NCBI GenBank assembly: GCA_009760855.2
Contig: WPIO01000009.1
Coordinates: 2,354,501 to 2,418,500, forward strand
Length of the DNA stretch: 64,000 bases
Direction: 5' to 3'
From: Cristatella mucedo
Taxonomy: Eukaryota; Bryozoa; Phylactolaemata; Cristatellidae
The notes under the pieces were generated by a model. The model searched no databases. It saw nothing but the letters and a program-made list of their open reading frames with translations, and had not been told where the DNA came from. Of the stretch, positions 42,400 to 54,730 are shown piece by piece. The position numbers and the translations under genes were made by a program. Position 1 is the first letter of the stretch. Each line of letters opens with the position of its first letter.

Positions 42400-42990
42400 A
42401 GTCGGGCAAGATACAAATGAGCTATTTCAGCTCAGCCGAGACTCGAATTGATAGGCATTCGTATTGAGTAGCCAATTAAAGCCGGATGGGGTACAGTTCC
42501 CACACCACTGTAACCATCACTCATGTCTCTCAGGAGTTAAGGCTCTTCTGGCCGCCGTCGCGTGGAATGAGACATATGCGATGGCTCGAGCACGAGTAGG
42601 CGTAGGATCGTCGACTGCGAGGGTGTCACATTGCCAAGAGAGTGAACTTGTCTCGCGAACAAGAGGGCGAGGGCGTCTTGGGAGGCGCGGCAATTCTTTA
42701 TGTCTCGCCGTTAGACGGCGAGAGTCTCTAAGGCTCTTCACTGCTAAGATTTTTCGTTCTAAAAACTTCGTCGCCAAGCCAATTACTGCATTAAAAAAAA
42801 GTATGAATATTTTGAAATATTCCAGGCGGGATTCAAGCTACAGTGCAACCGTGCTACACCACGAGACTCACGACCTTTGGAGGGGCCACGATGGCGCAAT
42901 GGCGGTGCTGCTGCCGCGCCCTGACCCTGACCCCGCCCTGACCCTGCTCGATCTATCAGTTGCCTTTGAAAATATTGATCGCGATGTCCT
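42400..42990. other. No gene recognised
   Basis: A 185-codon plus-strand frame at 42464-43021 has no motif and runs into the hAT terminus, so it is unlikely to be real. GGAGTTAAGGCTCTTCTGGC at about 42532 may be a SINE-B scrap. Confidence 0.3.
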
Positions 42991-42996
42991 AGCTCA

Positions 42997-44690
42997 AAGG
43001 TCGGCAAACTACGGCGTTTAGGCCATATACGGCCAAGCCGGTACTCCATTCCGGCCTAATGCCCACCTAGTTATTTATTGCTGTATCCTGCCTAATTGAA
43101 TCGTAGCGGGTTTGCTCCCCTTCTTTATTGAGGGTTGCAGCTCAAGCTGTGGCCGTGTTTATTTTTACAACAAATATGAGGCACTTGTATAAAACAGAAG
43201 AGCCAAGTAAGGAAAGAATGATAAATGTCTACCCCTATAATTGCCGTGCGCGTCTGTTGCGACTGATAGTTCTTTCGTCGGGCCGCGCCAACTCCGCTGG
43301 CCCGGAGCGCCGGCGCGTGGTGTCGCTGGCCCCCCCCCCCAGTAGGGGGGTACCACGAGGTGCGTCCGATGTCGTGTCGGGTGGGGTCGAGAAATTATGG
43401 TGGCATTGATCCTTCTGAAAGTGAGTAGGTAAGCTGTGCGTTTAATCAGCGGTATCGCTTTGGGTTTTTGCATTCCGAGCTCGCGTCATAGTTTTTTGTT
43501 ATTGTTAAATATAGCCGCTTCGCGTTTCTTCGTTGGAAGTTGCGTTAAATTACCGTAGAATTTGAATTGCGAGCCGCAATGCTAAATGTTCTCGCACAGG
43601 AGAGACGCCAAACTGGTGGCGCGCTTCTAAAGTGGTGTCGTCATTGTTGCGTTACATCGTTAAATCTGCTGCCGTTTCGCATTTGCATGCTCGAAGTTGT
43701 GTCAAATTACAGTAGAATCTGAATTGGCCGCCGCAATGGTAAACAATCTCGTACCGTAGAGACGTCACAGGAGAGTGCTAAGAAATGTTTCGTCTTTGTT
43801 TTGTTAAATTGGCACGCCTAGCACGCTTCGAAGTGGAGGTGGAGGAGGAGGATGAGGAGGACTTTACCCGGTCATCTTTGAGGGCTAAATAAATAATTGC
43901 GTTGTAAATGTGATCTTTTGTTGCGGAGTCATGGCGCGTTCTGTGTGCTGTTTACTCTGCGACGTGCTAAGAAATTTAATTTCACGGTCCCATTGCTGAC
44001 CTCTAGTTCAGGAGCAGTGCACAGCTACCAGTCTCCGAAAGGTTGACCTCGAACGTCGCGTCTTCAACCTCAAATGAACTGACGAATTATTCCTCGTCTA
44101 ACGTGGCAAAAAAGCCCGTGTTTAGTTTGCAACAACATCAACAGAACTTTCAAGTCGTCTCATATCAAGGGACATTTTGATGCCAAGCACGCACACACGT
44201 ATAGTGACTATACAATGACTGAGCGGAAGACTGAAGCTGTTCGCTTGCAGTCACGGTTGGATCAACACTCATCCCTTTTGAGGAGGCATGCCTCAAAAGC
44301 TTCTGAGACTACTGAGCGTCAAGTTTGTGCCTCTTGTGAAGTATTTCGGTGATTTCGAAGAAAGTGCGTAAGTTCACTGATGCTGACTTTGGAATGGGAT
44401 GAATATTATTCTATATACTATGTATATTTGCTGCTATTGACGTCATTTTCCCCGAGCAACATGACGCTTTCAAGGCACTCCCTCTGTTTCCCACATTAGA
44501 ATCGACGCGTTGAGGACTTGACCTCTGATGTTCAGTCTTCAATCTTTACGAATTTAAAAACTCCCACATTCTCCATCGCCTTGAGCGAGAACTGTGATGT
44601 CAAGGACGCTGGGCAGCTGTCCATCTTTGTGCGGGACATCAAGCAAGACCTGGAGGAGTTTCTCAACCTCACCCAGAAGAATAAATAGAT
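42997..44690 (+). mobile_element. hAT DNA transposon relic: 5' terminus, BED-type finger, transposase start
   Basis: The 5' end CAAAGGTCGGCAAACTACGG followed by AGGCCATATACGGCC is a typical hAT terminus. Around 44105-44330 (with frameshifts) a BED-like finger reads VCNNINRTFKSSHIKGHFDA, then KHAHTYSDYTMTERK. At 44500-44685 the frame has RRVEDLTSDVQSSIFTNL, IALSENCDVKDAGQLSIFVR and DIKQDLEEFL. This is the hAT catalytic-core start, in which the D of D-x-S/C-x-D-x2-D should lie; the first Asp of the usual DE(S/C) appears as N. Similar to Buster/Charlie-type transposases and GTF2IRD2-like proteins. The 3' half is missing where SINE sequence begins. Non-functional. Confidence 0.75.
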
Positions 44691-44768
44691 AAATAAATAA
44701 ATAAGTAATTCATTTATATAGCACCCCAAGTGAACTTAATCTCTATTCAGGCGCTTCACATATGCCGT
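44690..44768 (-). repeat. SINE-A-type tail attached to a LINE body
   Basis: (AAAT)n, AATTCATTTATATAGCACC, CCAAGTGAACTTAATC, TCTATTCAGGCGCTTCACAT: the SINE-A tail, but without the tRNA head. It passes directly into LINE 3' UTR at 44769. Confidence 0.75.
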
Positions 44769-45880
44769 GTGGTTAGTGTCAGCATGCTCAGTGTTATCAT
44801 GCATAAGCACATTAAAGACGAATTACTGGGACTCACTAAATGCTGCGCTAAATAGGTGCGTTTTTATGTTCTTTTTAAATGTGGAAATGTTATGGAAATG
44901 TTAGGAAATGCGGTGATGCGGAAGTCGGAAGTGATTTCCAGACTTTGGGTGAATACTAATATCACGGTCTCCAGAGGATTTGAAGTTTGTACCAGGTATA
45001 GGTAAACAGTTAGACTCCGAAAAGTGGGAGGTACGATGCTTAACCTAGTAGCGCAGTAGATCTAATAGGTAGCCTGGAGTCAAAGAATGAAGGGACCTAA
45101 AAGTGAGTGACGAAACCTTGAAGTCGATCCGCTGCCTGACTGGTAGCCAGTGCAGGTCGGAGAGAAGTGGTGTGATGTGGCAACTGCGACGTTCACGACA
45201 GGCAAGCCTAGCTGCAGAGTTTTGCACCAGCTGTAAGCGCCTGATTGCACATGCTGGTAGGCCAGCAAGCAGTGAGTTACAGAAGTCAAGACGGGATGTC
45301 ACAAATGCAAGGAGCAACTTCGATGTGGTATCCTTATGTAAACAAGCACAAACTATAGCAATGTTATGAAGCTGAAAGTAGGCAGACTCGACGGTGGAGC
45401 CGATGTGGTCGTCCAACAATAGGTCACTTTGGAACATGACACTTAGATTTCGTGCAGATGCAACAGGAGATATGCTGGCAGAGCCGATTTGGAGCGTTAA
45501 TCTTACCAATTTATGAATCACACTTGGTTTGCCCACAACTATTAACTTAGTTTTATCAGCATTTAATTTAAGAAAATTGTCTGCCATCCATATGCGAATG
45601 TTATCAATACATTCAGCAAGGGAGTTGAGAGAATTTGAGGTGCTCGAAGGCTGGGTAAGATCAAAGCAAGGTACACCTGAGTGTCATCTGAATAGAAGTG
45701 AAAGCCTAGATTGTGCTTGGCAACCACATCAGCAAGAGGAAGAGTATACACCGTGAAAAGAACCGGACCTAGGACGGAGCTCTGAGGTACCGCTTTTTTC
45801 AGAGGTACCTCGGATGATCTTTGTCCATTCAAGGAAATACTCTGGAGTCTCCCATTAAGGTAGGACCTGAAACTTATACA
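44769..45880 (-). mobile_element. LINE (CR1/L2-type) fragment, RT motif B to 3' UTR
   Basis: Minus strand. One frame (45832-45563) has [14 protein letters not shown] and LGFHFYSDDTQVYL (the catalytic YADD is now YSDD). A second frame (45587-45045) has [77 protein letters not shown] frameshift joins them. The coding end is followed by 3' UTR blocks to 44769. Older than the 13.7- and 38.8-kb copies. Confidence 0.85.
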
Positions 45881-45884
45881 ACAA

Positions 45885-46595
45885 TTGGCTGCTAAGAACC
45901 AAGTTATTACTACTTACCTTCGAAATGCTGTCTCATTTTGTTACAAACTAATAGGAATTTACCAGAAATTACCAAAGACAAATAGTAATTCGAATTCGTA
46001 TTACAACACATTGTTTTGAAATATTCCCATACAATTGGACGCTATTGAGCAAGAGCTTTCTCTTTCAGCTGATGGCCGTGGCCTGCGCCTCTAAGGGCGA
46101 GGATTCAATCACTAATGTATTCAAGCTTCAACAGGAATGAAACTTTCGCGAAAGCTGCTTCATTAATTGTGATGCAAATGAACAGCACAGGTCAAGGCCA
46201 CTCCCTGCCTTTAGCCTACTCATTGTCTTTCAAATGTTGCCATTCCTGGCCCTTGATGTCCTTCCTCTGTTGCAAATGTAAAGCCCTCACAATGCAAGCT
46301 AAAAATGAAGGTAGAATTTATGTTTGTGAGCATATCAGCTCACAGAATCAGCACTGCTAACAGTGTGCAGATTAAGAATGCTAAACTGCGTTACTACACC
46401 TGCCAGTTCATCTGGCTCCCTAGGCATCATTTGAAGTTGTGCCAAGCACTTCTTGAGCTCCAATCATTTGCATGGGTATTACTCACATTACACTGAAATT
46501 GCTTAGGTCAAATCGTGGTGAGAGACTTGGGAGCACACGTGTCACAGAGCCATCAGGGCTATCAGGTGAGCGTTTAAAGTATTGGATACAGCAAG
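45885..46595. other. No gene or repeat recognised
   Basis: No coding or repeat signature. Confidence 0.35.
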
Positions 46596-46599
46596 AATG

Positions 46600-46755
46600 G
46601 GTTATATATAACTCATTTGGCTATCGCCCTCAGAGGGGTGAATCTCTATTCAGGCACCTAACATATGCCTCAGGGCTCCAGCCCTGGATCTCGGCTATCA
46701 AATGCATACCCTGACCTTGGTTGGGGCGAGCCCCTCACTACTGGGCAAAACCTGC
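46600..46755 (-). repeat. SINE-A copy (diverged)
   Basis: Antisense: ACTCATTTGGCTATCGCCCT, TCTCTATTCAGGCACCTAAC, the B-box region CAGGGCTCCAGCCCTG, and CCTTGGTTGGGGCGAGCCCC with the head GGGCAAAACC. Confidence 0.75.
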
Positions 46756-46759
46756 TCGG

Positions 46760-47392
46760 CATTCTATATCTGACTCCTATGACTCACTGCTTGCTGGTCT
46801 CCTGGCGTGCGAAATCGGGCGCTAAGTTTTGCAGCTAGGCTCGTCCGTCGTGAGCGGCGGAAGTTGCCACATCCCACCACTACTCGCTGATTTGCACTGG
46901 CTCTCAATCAAGGAAGTTTATCGACTTCAAGGTTCTGTCACTTACTTTTAGGTCCCTTCATTTTCTGAGTTCGGCCTACCTATCAGAACTACTTTCCCAC
47001 CAGCCGAAGAATCCTACACGCTGTTCTGACTCGAATCGCTTAGCCTTACCTCTTACAAACCTCAACACCATGGGAGACCGTACCTTTAGTTCGATGCTTC
47101 CAAAGCCTGGAACTCACTGCCGCCGCACATCCCAACGTCCCCTGGCATAACGAGATTTAAAATCTTAAAAGGCATATCCTTTTTAGCAGCATTTGGTGGT
47201 TCTTGGTGATTCGTCTTTCGCGTGTGTACTTGCTTATACGTGTGGTCGTCGGTTATACATGTCTGCTGCTTGCAGATCTTACGGCCAGTCATTTGGCTGT
47301 GCTTTCCATGCAGCACTTGCAAAGTGCCTAGAAAGATATTCAGCTATCCGAGGCAGCTCAGCAAAGTATTTATACTATTATTATTACCCTCT
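46760..47392 (+). mobile_element. LINE 3' fragment (decayed)
   Basis: Sense: SLLAGLL-like, TCGTCCGTCGTGAGCGGCGG (the RLVRRERR block), LHWLSIKE, GTCCCTTCATTTTCTGAG, a degenerate PAYLSEL block, AKAWNS, 3' UTR and a decayed tail at about 47320-47385. Confidence 0.75.
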
Positions 47393-47494
47393 TCTCTTGG
47401 CAATGTGCACTCTCTTCTGAGCCATTTAATCACCAATATGCGTTTTTTGTATATGTATGGCACCCTGGCAAACCTCGGCTTTGATCCTACCTTT

Positions 47495-48275
47495 TGCAGT
47501 CAACCGACCTACTTAGGGATGTAGACATGGGTAGAGTATGTCTGCTTGTTTTGCTCGATCATTCGGCAGCTTTTGATACTATCGATCACAAAGTTCTTCT
47601 AGAGCTCCTCTCATCTCGTCTGGGCATCACTGGCACTGCTCTGCAGTGGTTCAGGTCCTAGCTCAGTGGGAGACTCCCGAGTATTGACGTGAATGGACAA
47701 AGATCATCTGAATTACCTCTGAAATATGGAGTACCTCAGGGCTCAGTGCAAGGTCCGGTTCTTTTCACGGTTTATACTCTCCCTCTTGCTGATGTGATTG
47801 CCAAGCACAATCTAGGCTTTCACTTCTATGCGGATGACACTCAGTTGTATCTTTGCTTTGATTCCTCCCAGCTTTCGAGCACCTTAAATTCTCTCAACTC
47901 ACTTGCTGCATGCATTGATGACATCCGCACATGGATGGCAGCAAATTCTCTAAAACTAAACGATGATAAAACTAACTTACTTGTTATGGGCAAACCCAGT
48001 GTAATTCAAAGATGGGAAAGGCTGAATCTCAAAATTGGCTCTGCCAGCAAATCTGTTGAATCAGCTATAAATCTAGGTGTCATATTCCAAAGCAACCTCT
48101 CGTTAGACGACCATATCAGCTCCACGGTCAAATCCGCCTATTTTCAGCTTCATAACATTGCTGAAATTTGGGCTTGTTTAGATAAAGATACCACATCTAA
48201 GTTAGTCCATGCATTCGTGACATCCCGTCTCGACTTCTGCAACTTCTGAACTGAATTATTATTATTATTATTAGC
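47495..48275 (+). mobile_element. LINE (CR1/L2-type) RT palm fragment ending in (ATT)n
   Basis: Motif A LLVLLDHSAAFDTIDHKVL, a stop at the SYLSG block (TCC TAG CTC), then an open frame from 47689 to 48249: [36 protein letters not shown] (YADD intact), [46 protein letters not shown]. It breaks after FCN and goes straight into AATTATTATTATTATT. The C-terminal third, 3' UTR and hairpin are missing. Confidence 0.85.
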
Positions 48276-48295
48276 GCATTACATTTTCTCTCTCT

Positions 48296-48850
48296 CTCTC
48301 AAGCACTTTTAGCAGCCATTTCTGATATTCACACTTGAATGGCAGCACAGGCTCTACAAAAGATATTATTATTTTGGGGCAAACTTACTATTAATCCTAA
48401 ATTTGAAAGCGTATATCTCCCAATCGGCTCGATCAGCGAATATCCTTTAGCTCCAGCATGCCATGACCTGTCGATGACTCTGGATGCATAGTGACTCTGG
48501 ATCATGCCACCTGGATGCATGATGACCTGTCGTTAGATGATTACATCAACTCTACAGTCACGCTTGCTCCGTTCAGCTCCGTATTATTACAGAAAATTAA
48601 GCTCACTTTGATGAGGACAGTCCAGTCAAGTTGGCAAATTTCTTTATGACGCCTATTACTTAACAAGCTAATCAAATTCAATACTCGCAGGCCTACCTGC
48701 CAAAGCAATATCTACGATTGCAGTTTATCAAAAATCCGTAGATACGCTCCTCTGTCGTAATTATTGCATATGCCACATTCCGCCACTTCTCGCCGATAGT
48801 TGCAGGCTCTCCATAAACTGGCTTAAATTGACTTACAGCTTTCGCGGATT
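48296..48850 (+). mobile_element. LINE fragment, heavily decayed
   Basis: AGCACTTTTAGCAGCCATTT, CACACTTGAATGGCAGCA (IRTWMAA block), TTGGGGCAAACTTACTATTA, TCGTTAGATGATTACATCAA (LDDHIS), TGCCACATTCCGCCACTTCT (CHITPLLAD). It directly follows the previous copy and covers roughly the region that copy also covers. A 70-bp patch at 48466-48535 repeats GACCTGTCG and CTGGATGCAT elements. Confidence 0.65.
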
Positions 48851-48854
48851 AGAA

Positions 48855-49430
48855 TTAGCTGAATCTGCGTTTGGAAGTTGTCCACGACCGGAAAGAATGG
48901 CCGATGGAAGAGCGGGAGCCTTGTTGATGCGACACATGCATACGGACATGTATATATACTTGACAGCTCTGAAAGTCTTCGTAGTACATCCTTGCTGTTG
49001 ATAGAGTCAAATTTTGAAGTTATTTTTAGGCCTTTCAAGTTGATTTTTGGTGACTAAACTGAAACGCTAGGCACAACTATTATGACTAAACTTTCACTAA
49101 ACAGTTTACCCGTGGCTTATGGAAGGCAGTGCTGAGGTTAGTCGTTAGCCAGCTATTTACATAAGCAGTGCACAAGATCTTTAAAATTGATTCTTGGCTT
49201 TTGAATACTATAATAAAGATATTGTACCATGCAAGAAAGTATGAAAATGGCTTTTTCAATCTTACAATGCAGCTGTTATAATATTCAAATTCCTATAAAA
49301 ATTAACAGCAGGGAAAGAAGTTAAAAAACATGTTCTTGAATAACAGAGTGTGGTACTAAATGGAAACTAATACCCACGCCCTGCTAGAATTTCGGCTTTT
49401 TAGCAGAATATAGTATAATATAAGGATAAA
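48855..49430. other. No gene or repeat recognised
   Basis: AT-rich, without recognised features. Confidence 0.35.
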
Positions 49431-49434
49431 AATA

Positions 49435-50200
49435 ATAAAACACTTGATGAAGTGCCCTCATTACTAGGTGTTTTACACTTCCTGCAAAGAAAACACGATC
49501 GAATGGTTAGCGGTACTGTGCTCAATAAAGAACAAGAAATAACATGGTTAGGGTTTACATGCACAGGCTCAGCATGCAAGTGTGGTTAGTGGCAGCATGC
49601 ACAGTGTCAGCACTCATTGACACATAGAGGTTGAATCACAGGGGTCCGGTAAATGGTGCGATAAATATGTGCGTTTTTTAATTTATTTTTAAACGTAGTC
49701 AAATCAGGGGATGTGACGAAAGTCGGGAGTGAGTTCTAGGCTTTGGGAGCATGCGAACTAGAAGCACGGTTTCCAAAGAAATTGAGGTTTCTACGAGGTA
49801 TAGGTAAACAGTTACATTCCGAAAAGCTGGTGGTACGATGCTAACTTAGCCTGGTGGGGCAGCACGGTCTGATAGATAGGCTGGAGCCAAAGAATGAAGG
49901 GAAGTAAAAGTGAGCCACAAAACCACGAAGTCGATGCTTGGCTTGATTGGTAGCCAGTAAAGGTCGACGAGAAATGGTGTGATGTGTCAAATTGCGACAC
50001 TCTCCACAGACAAGCCTAGCTGCCGAGTTTTGCACCATCTGTAAGCGCCTGATTTCACATGCCGGTGGACCAGCTAGTAGTGAGTTTCAGAAGTCAAGAC
50101 GGGATGCAAAAATTGCACGGAACAGCTTAGATGTAGTATCCCTGTCTAAAGAAGAAGTTTTAGCAATTTTATATAGCTGAAAGTAGGCAGACTTGATTGT
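49435..50200 (-). mobile_element. LINE 3' half (decayed)
   Basis: Antisense 3' end: CACTTGATGAAGTGCCCTCA, AACATGGTTAGGGTTTACAT, GTGTGGTTAGTGGCAGCATG, then coding-end blocks (GCTGGAGCCAAAGAATGAAG, CTAGCTGCCGAGTTTTGCAC), ending near AGCTGAAAGTAGGCAGACTT. Many indels. The tail hairpin is partly deleted. Confidence 0.8.
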
Positions 50201-50204
50201 AGAA

Positions 50205-50980
50205 AAGCAACTAATCCTCTCTGACCTTTTTCCAGCATTTCGGGTGGTTTGCGCAGGCTTGCTCCTTGCCTATGAGACATGCCGGCACTGTCACATCGCA
50301 CCACTTTCTCACATATCTCAAGCTCTTTAGCTGTATCTCTAACCGACCACAAATCCTTTGGTCATTTCGCCATCAGTTTGCTTGCTCACAAAACTGGTAA
50401 GTTATTGAAGAATGACTCCAAAATATTTCCTCGCTTGACAGTTAAAAAATATTAAGGCCCAGCTAGTTCTTACATCATTTGCTCAGGCCATGTGAATTTT
50501 TCTCCGTCTGCTTATTCAGGATGCCACTGTTCGTGGTCTTACCAACCAATCAATTGGCTTCCTTTGAGGCCTATTTACATTACTTGGAGGGAGCCTTAGT
50601 TCTCACGGAATGCTCACAGCCGTGTGGACACCCAGTTGATCATACACAGCGCCTCCATAATAAGAAACTTTTAGTAACTCTCTTGAATTTTCTACTCACT
50701 TTTCATTCGCTAGAATTGACTTAAGTAAGTCCAGCTCTATCATCCAATGGCGCTCTTTCGCAATTCCAGCAGCCGGCCCGATGAAATAATCTATTACAAA
50801 AATCCTTCAATGATCATTGCCCTAATCCTAGCTTGAGCGGGCCCATGCTAATTTTGATATTTATAGATCCTTGAAGTCTAACTCACGTGTGCGAATCCAT
50901 AGCTTTAATCACTGAGTGCTAATCTACATGCATTCTTAGTTATTTAAATCTCAGAGATCACGCTAAGAAAGATACTAGCT
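50205..50980. other. No gene or repeat recognised
   Basis: No feature seen. Confidence 0.35.
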
Positions 50981-50984
50981 GATT

Positions 50985-51150
50985 TAACAGCCTCCTTTTG
51001 CATAGCTGCAGAAGAGCTTCAAAGACTATTATTACCGCTTTCAGTGACCATACAGGATTGCCCACTGCAGGATTTGAACCCACCACCTCGAGATCGATGT
51101 CGTGAAAATCAAACGTCTTACCTAGTGGATCATCACGACTCACCAAGTTG
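50985..51150 (-). repeat. SINE-B copy
   Basis: Antisense: GATTTAACAGCCTCCTTTTG, GCAGAAGAGCTTCAAAGACT, AGGATTGCCCACTGCAGGAT, TTGAACCCACCACCTCGAGA and the A-box region CTTACCTAGTGG. Confidence 0.75.
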
Positions 51151-51154
51151 CATG

Positions 51155-52045
51155 CAGATTTCAGGTGGGTAGATTTTCATTTATTGCACAGTGAGCTACA
51201 CTAGGCATTTCATTATAAATCACACTTACATCATCAGAACTATCAAAGAGTCCAGCGAGCTAGTCTTTCGAACCAGCGCTCACATCGATGACTCACATTT
51301 GCATCATTACTTGAATTGGCTATTTAAGAAGAGTTATCTGAGAAAGTAGTCAGAATGAGCACGCTTTAAGCACCGACACAAGCACCACCATAATGGGCTA
51401 CAGCAATACGTGTTTTCTTCATCACCTCCAGCACAGCAGCCGACGTGTCTTGCCTCTACCGGCTACCAGCGAAACTGCATACGACCACCGAGACTGGCGT
51501 CTACGTTACGCTATCCTCTCCCCGTCTCTGCTTGCCTGAAACGGCTGATTTCAGGCAGGCCAGTGCGCTTGCTGAGAGCCGGCAAGGGTCCACACCTCGC
51601 TGGGACAACAGAAAAGGCAAGCCTCTCATCCTTATCTAATTTCAGGTGTAAACATATAGGGGCTGCTTCAAAGAAAGAAGCTGCAGCTTGCATAGTAGCA
51701 CTTTCGCAGTACCAATCTCGTTGGTTGATGCAGAATTCATACCCGAAAGCTGGAGTTCATTGCGAACATTAGCATACGAACATTGACTAAGGAAATCGAT
51801 GCAGCCAAGATATGCTTTAAGCATGCCTCCTTTTTTTACCGTTGAGTGTAAGAAATTACGTGCACATCAAAATGCTTATCGTTTCAACCGCTCATCCAGC
51901 CGCCCCAGCTCCCTGGTGCCGTCTCACAACCCAACCATCCAGTGATTTCGCACGTAAGCATGCTCTGGCTTCAGCTTGGCCGCCTTTAGCTTGGTGACTC
52001 CTCAATTGAGTTGGATTGTGCGTCCCTATTATAGTTTCGCTGCAG
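51155..52045. other. No gene recognised
   Basis: Short overlapping frames at 51410-51772 lack motifs. Confidence 0.3.
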
Positions 52046-52048
52046 TCA

Positions 52049-54730
52049 CAGTGGCGTGGCAAGGGTGGGCAGGGGGACAGATGTCCCTGGGCGCCAAGGA
52101 CAAGGGACGCCTAAAGCAAAATGGAGAAGGCATAGTATTTTCTTTTTAACTTGTTCTTGTGACAATATCAATTTTGATTCCAAGAGAGTCCTTTTTCAAT
52201 GAATCTGACTATGGCTGGCTCAGCTAGTTAAGCATGCTCACAGAAATACACTAAGGTAGGGGTTAGCTGGTCGTGCCAGTCACACACACCAGAACTCATC
52301 CTGTTCATGCAGTGTTGTTGACGGGATATTGCCTGCTGCTCACTCGGACTGTGCGTTGCCAAAATAGTAAGTTTCAAAAAGTGATTCGCTTTAGTGTTTA
52401 TTCTAGATTGTATTCTACTTAGAGAAAGACCCATTGTCCATTGAGTCTCCTGGCGCCAGCTTGTAGACGACGTCGGCATTTCTAAACTTCCCAAGACTCT
52501 TTGCAAAGCGCTGGTTCGGTCAAGCGGTTAAGGTGCTCGCCCCGACCAAGGTCTCGCTGAGGTCGTGGGCTCGAGTCCCGAGGCATATGTGAAGCGCCTG
52601 AATAGAGATTAAGTTCTCTTGGGGCGCTATACGAATGAATTCCATCGAGCTCCCCTAAGGTTCAACCTATTTCTACGGAGACGGAATCGACGTTTTTTGC
52701 GTTGATCCGTGTTATCCTAGACCGGCCTCCACGAACGTCATTGTCACTACGGCTACTGTGCAAGTTTGTGCATTTTTGATCATCACCCCGATCTATTTTC
52801 AGGAGACGCACGAGGAGAAAAGGCAAGTGGCGATCGGTGCAGAAAACGAAAATTTGAGGAGAAAAAAGAAGCAACTAAGTCCTGCAAGGTACTAGCAAGC
52901 TTCTTGAATAAGTCAAAATAAAGAGCAGCGGAGATACAGACAAACGCCAGGAAAATATTGACAATCGCAGAGGGTATGAAAACAATTTGACGAGGACGAA
53001 AGCAAGCAGGAAGGAGACAACGACGAGAAAAGGCAAGAGGAAGGAGGAGAAGAGTGAAGGCAGAGAGCGTGACAACACTGGAGAAACAACAACTCTGCTT
53101 GGTGAAAGCTTCATAAAAAATGAAGCTTCGCTCTGTGAAGACGAAGACAGTCATCATTTGAATGAGTATGACCATGGCAAGCACTATCAAGAGAAGAAGG
53201 GAAGGTACGAAATTTCCCAAGTGCTGACCATGAATCATAGTAGCTAACCAAACCTCTGTTTTACTCATCGTTCCACATTTACCTTGAACTGAATTAATAC
53301 TACCAAGATCAAGCCTGTTTCAGAGCAAAGAAGGTTCATTCGCTGGAAAATGCGGTCGAGCTATGAGCGCAGCCTGGTTCAAAAGGCAACTTGGTAATGT
53401 GCATGAAGTTAGCAGGACGAGGCTGGTCACAGACTCTCCCTCAAAACAATTGGAATATTGCTTCTCTCTCTTTTGCTCTTCCCTATGTCGCCCGAAATTT
53501 CGGATCGTCACTTGAATTGGAGAATGGCTGTAACCAGTGGAGACAGCCTGAAAAACTAACTGCCCATGAAAACAGCCATTCTCACCGTCAGGCTTTCGCC
53601 ACATGAAAAGAAACAGAGAGGGGACTCTCAAAGAAAGTGTAATAGACAATGCTGTTGAGATACAAACTTTAGCAGATAAAACTATGTCCAGAAGTTCTAA
53701 AGATAGTTCTCAGCTGCATCAATTTTTCGGTTTAACAAAACCTGGCATTGCGTGGTCTTCAAGAGAGTCTTGGCCTGGCAGGTGAGAAAAAATTGGAAAC
53801 TTCTTGAGAGAGAGACTTCTCCATCTTCATCTGCTCATTACAATTCTCTCTGCAATTATAGCTGGGCCGCTCCAGAAAGAATCCCCACTCAGTCTCTCAT
53901 CTGTCTCCTCAAACCAAAAATTAGTTCCTTAGTTTATTTCCATCCACAGTCACAGACAAGCTACTCGGTGACATGCGGCGTAACAAGTGCTATGGAAGAA
54001 TGTTCGACCCAACTTCTAATTTGGCTCCTCGCGAGTAGCTATCTGAGGTCATTAGACATGTCAATGTTGATTTTTCTAACAAAACAGTCAACCTCAAACA
54101 GTCTTTCCTGGGCTTTCCTCAAATCTACGCCAAAGATTCTGCAGCCATTGAGGGTCTCGTTTAAAAAACAAACTCGAATCTGACAAAGTTTCCATGCAAG
54201 ATAGCGTGTCTTGGTGCTGAAATACTTCTTGCCACACGTCACGACTAGCTAACAAAGACACCATAGGAACTCGGGTCTTTCATTGTCAATTATGGAAAAG
54301 ATCTGTTTACGAATGTGAGAGTTTTCTTAACGATTTCTTCTCATCACAGCTGTACTAGTTGCCAAGTGTTTATGATGTTCCTTTGGCAAGCTGAAGATAA
54401 CTCTGTCTGATCTGAGGGCATCACTGGAGCAAGATGAGCTCTATGGTTTGGCCTTGTTAACCACTGAGAAAGAAACACTGAATATTGACTTTCAAATTGT
54501 CATACACTAGTTTGCCACATTCAAAGCCAAAAAAATTCACCCACGTTAAAGCTATGATAGCGACCTTTTAGTTGTGCTACAGTTAACAAAATGGTTTTGA
54601 TTCGACATGCCGGCTAGCGTTAATTTTTATTTCTTCTGTTATATAGCTATTATGCAGATACATTTTACCAGTGGAGGGGCGCCATTTGTAGCTTAGTCCC
54701 CAGGGACGCCGAAAGTCTCACTACGCCAAG
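52049..54730 (+). mobile_element. Decayed hAT-type transposon with TTF/ZMYM-like finger
   Basis: The left end CAGTGGCGTGGCAAGG and the right end (reverse complement TTGGCGTAGTGAG) look like hAT termini, with GGGCGCC/GGCGCC motifs just inside both. Internally, a broken frame at about 53430-53605 has LENGCNQWRQPEKL and HENSHSHRQAF, the C2H-x-H end of TTF-type zinc fingers found N-terminal to hAT transposases. 53640-53785 follows with IDNAVEIQTLADKTMSRSSK and LHQFFGLTKPGIAWSSRESW (the 'ikfLasqnlafRG' block of that family). Multiple frameshifts; the dimerisation domain is not recognisable. A SINE-A copy at 52508 is nested inside. Confidence 0.6.
52508..52645 (+). repeat. SINE-A copy (sense, well preserved), nested in hAT relic
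   Basis: Head CTGGTTCGGTCAAGCGGTTA, GGTGCTCGCCCCGACCAAGG, B box GTCGTGGGCTCGAGTCCC, tail GAAGCGCCTGAATAGAGATT, AAGTTCTCTTGGGGCGCTAT, ACGAATGAATT. Confidence 0.85.

Noticed and set aside
42464-43021. 185-codon plus-strand gene
   Set aside because: It runs from unannotated sequence into the hAT terminus and has no recognisable domain.
52783-53268. 161-codon hydrophobic minus-strand protein with membrane segments
   Set aside because: It is antisense to a Lys/Glu-rich low-complexity stretch inside the hAT relic; hydrophobicity follows from that composition.
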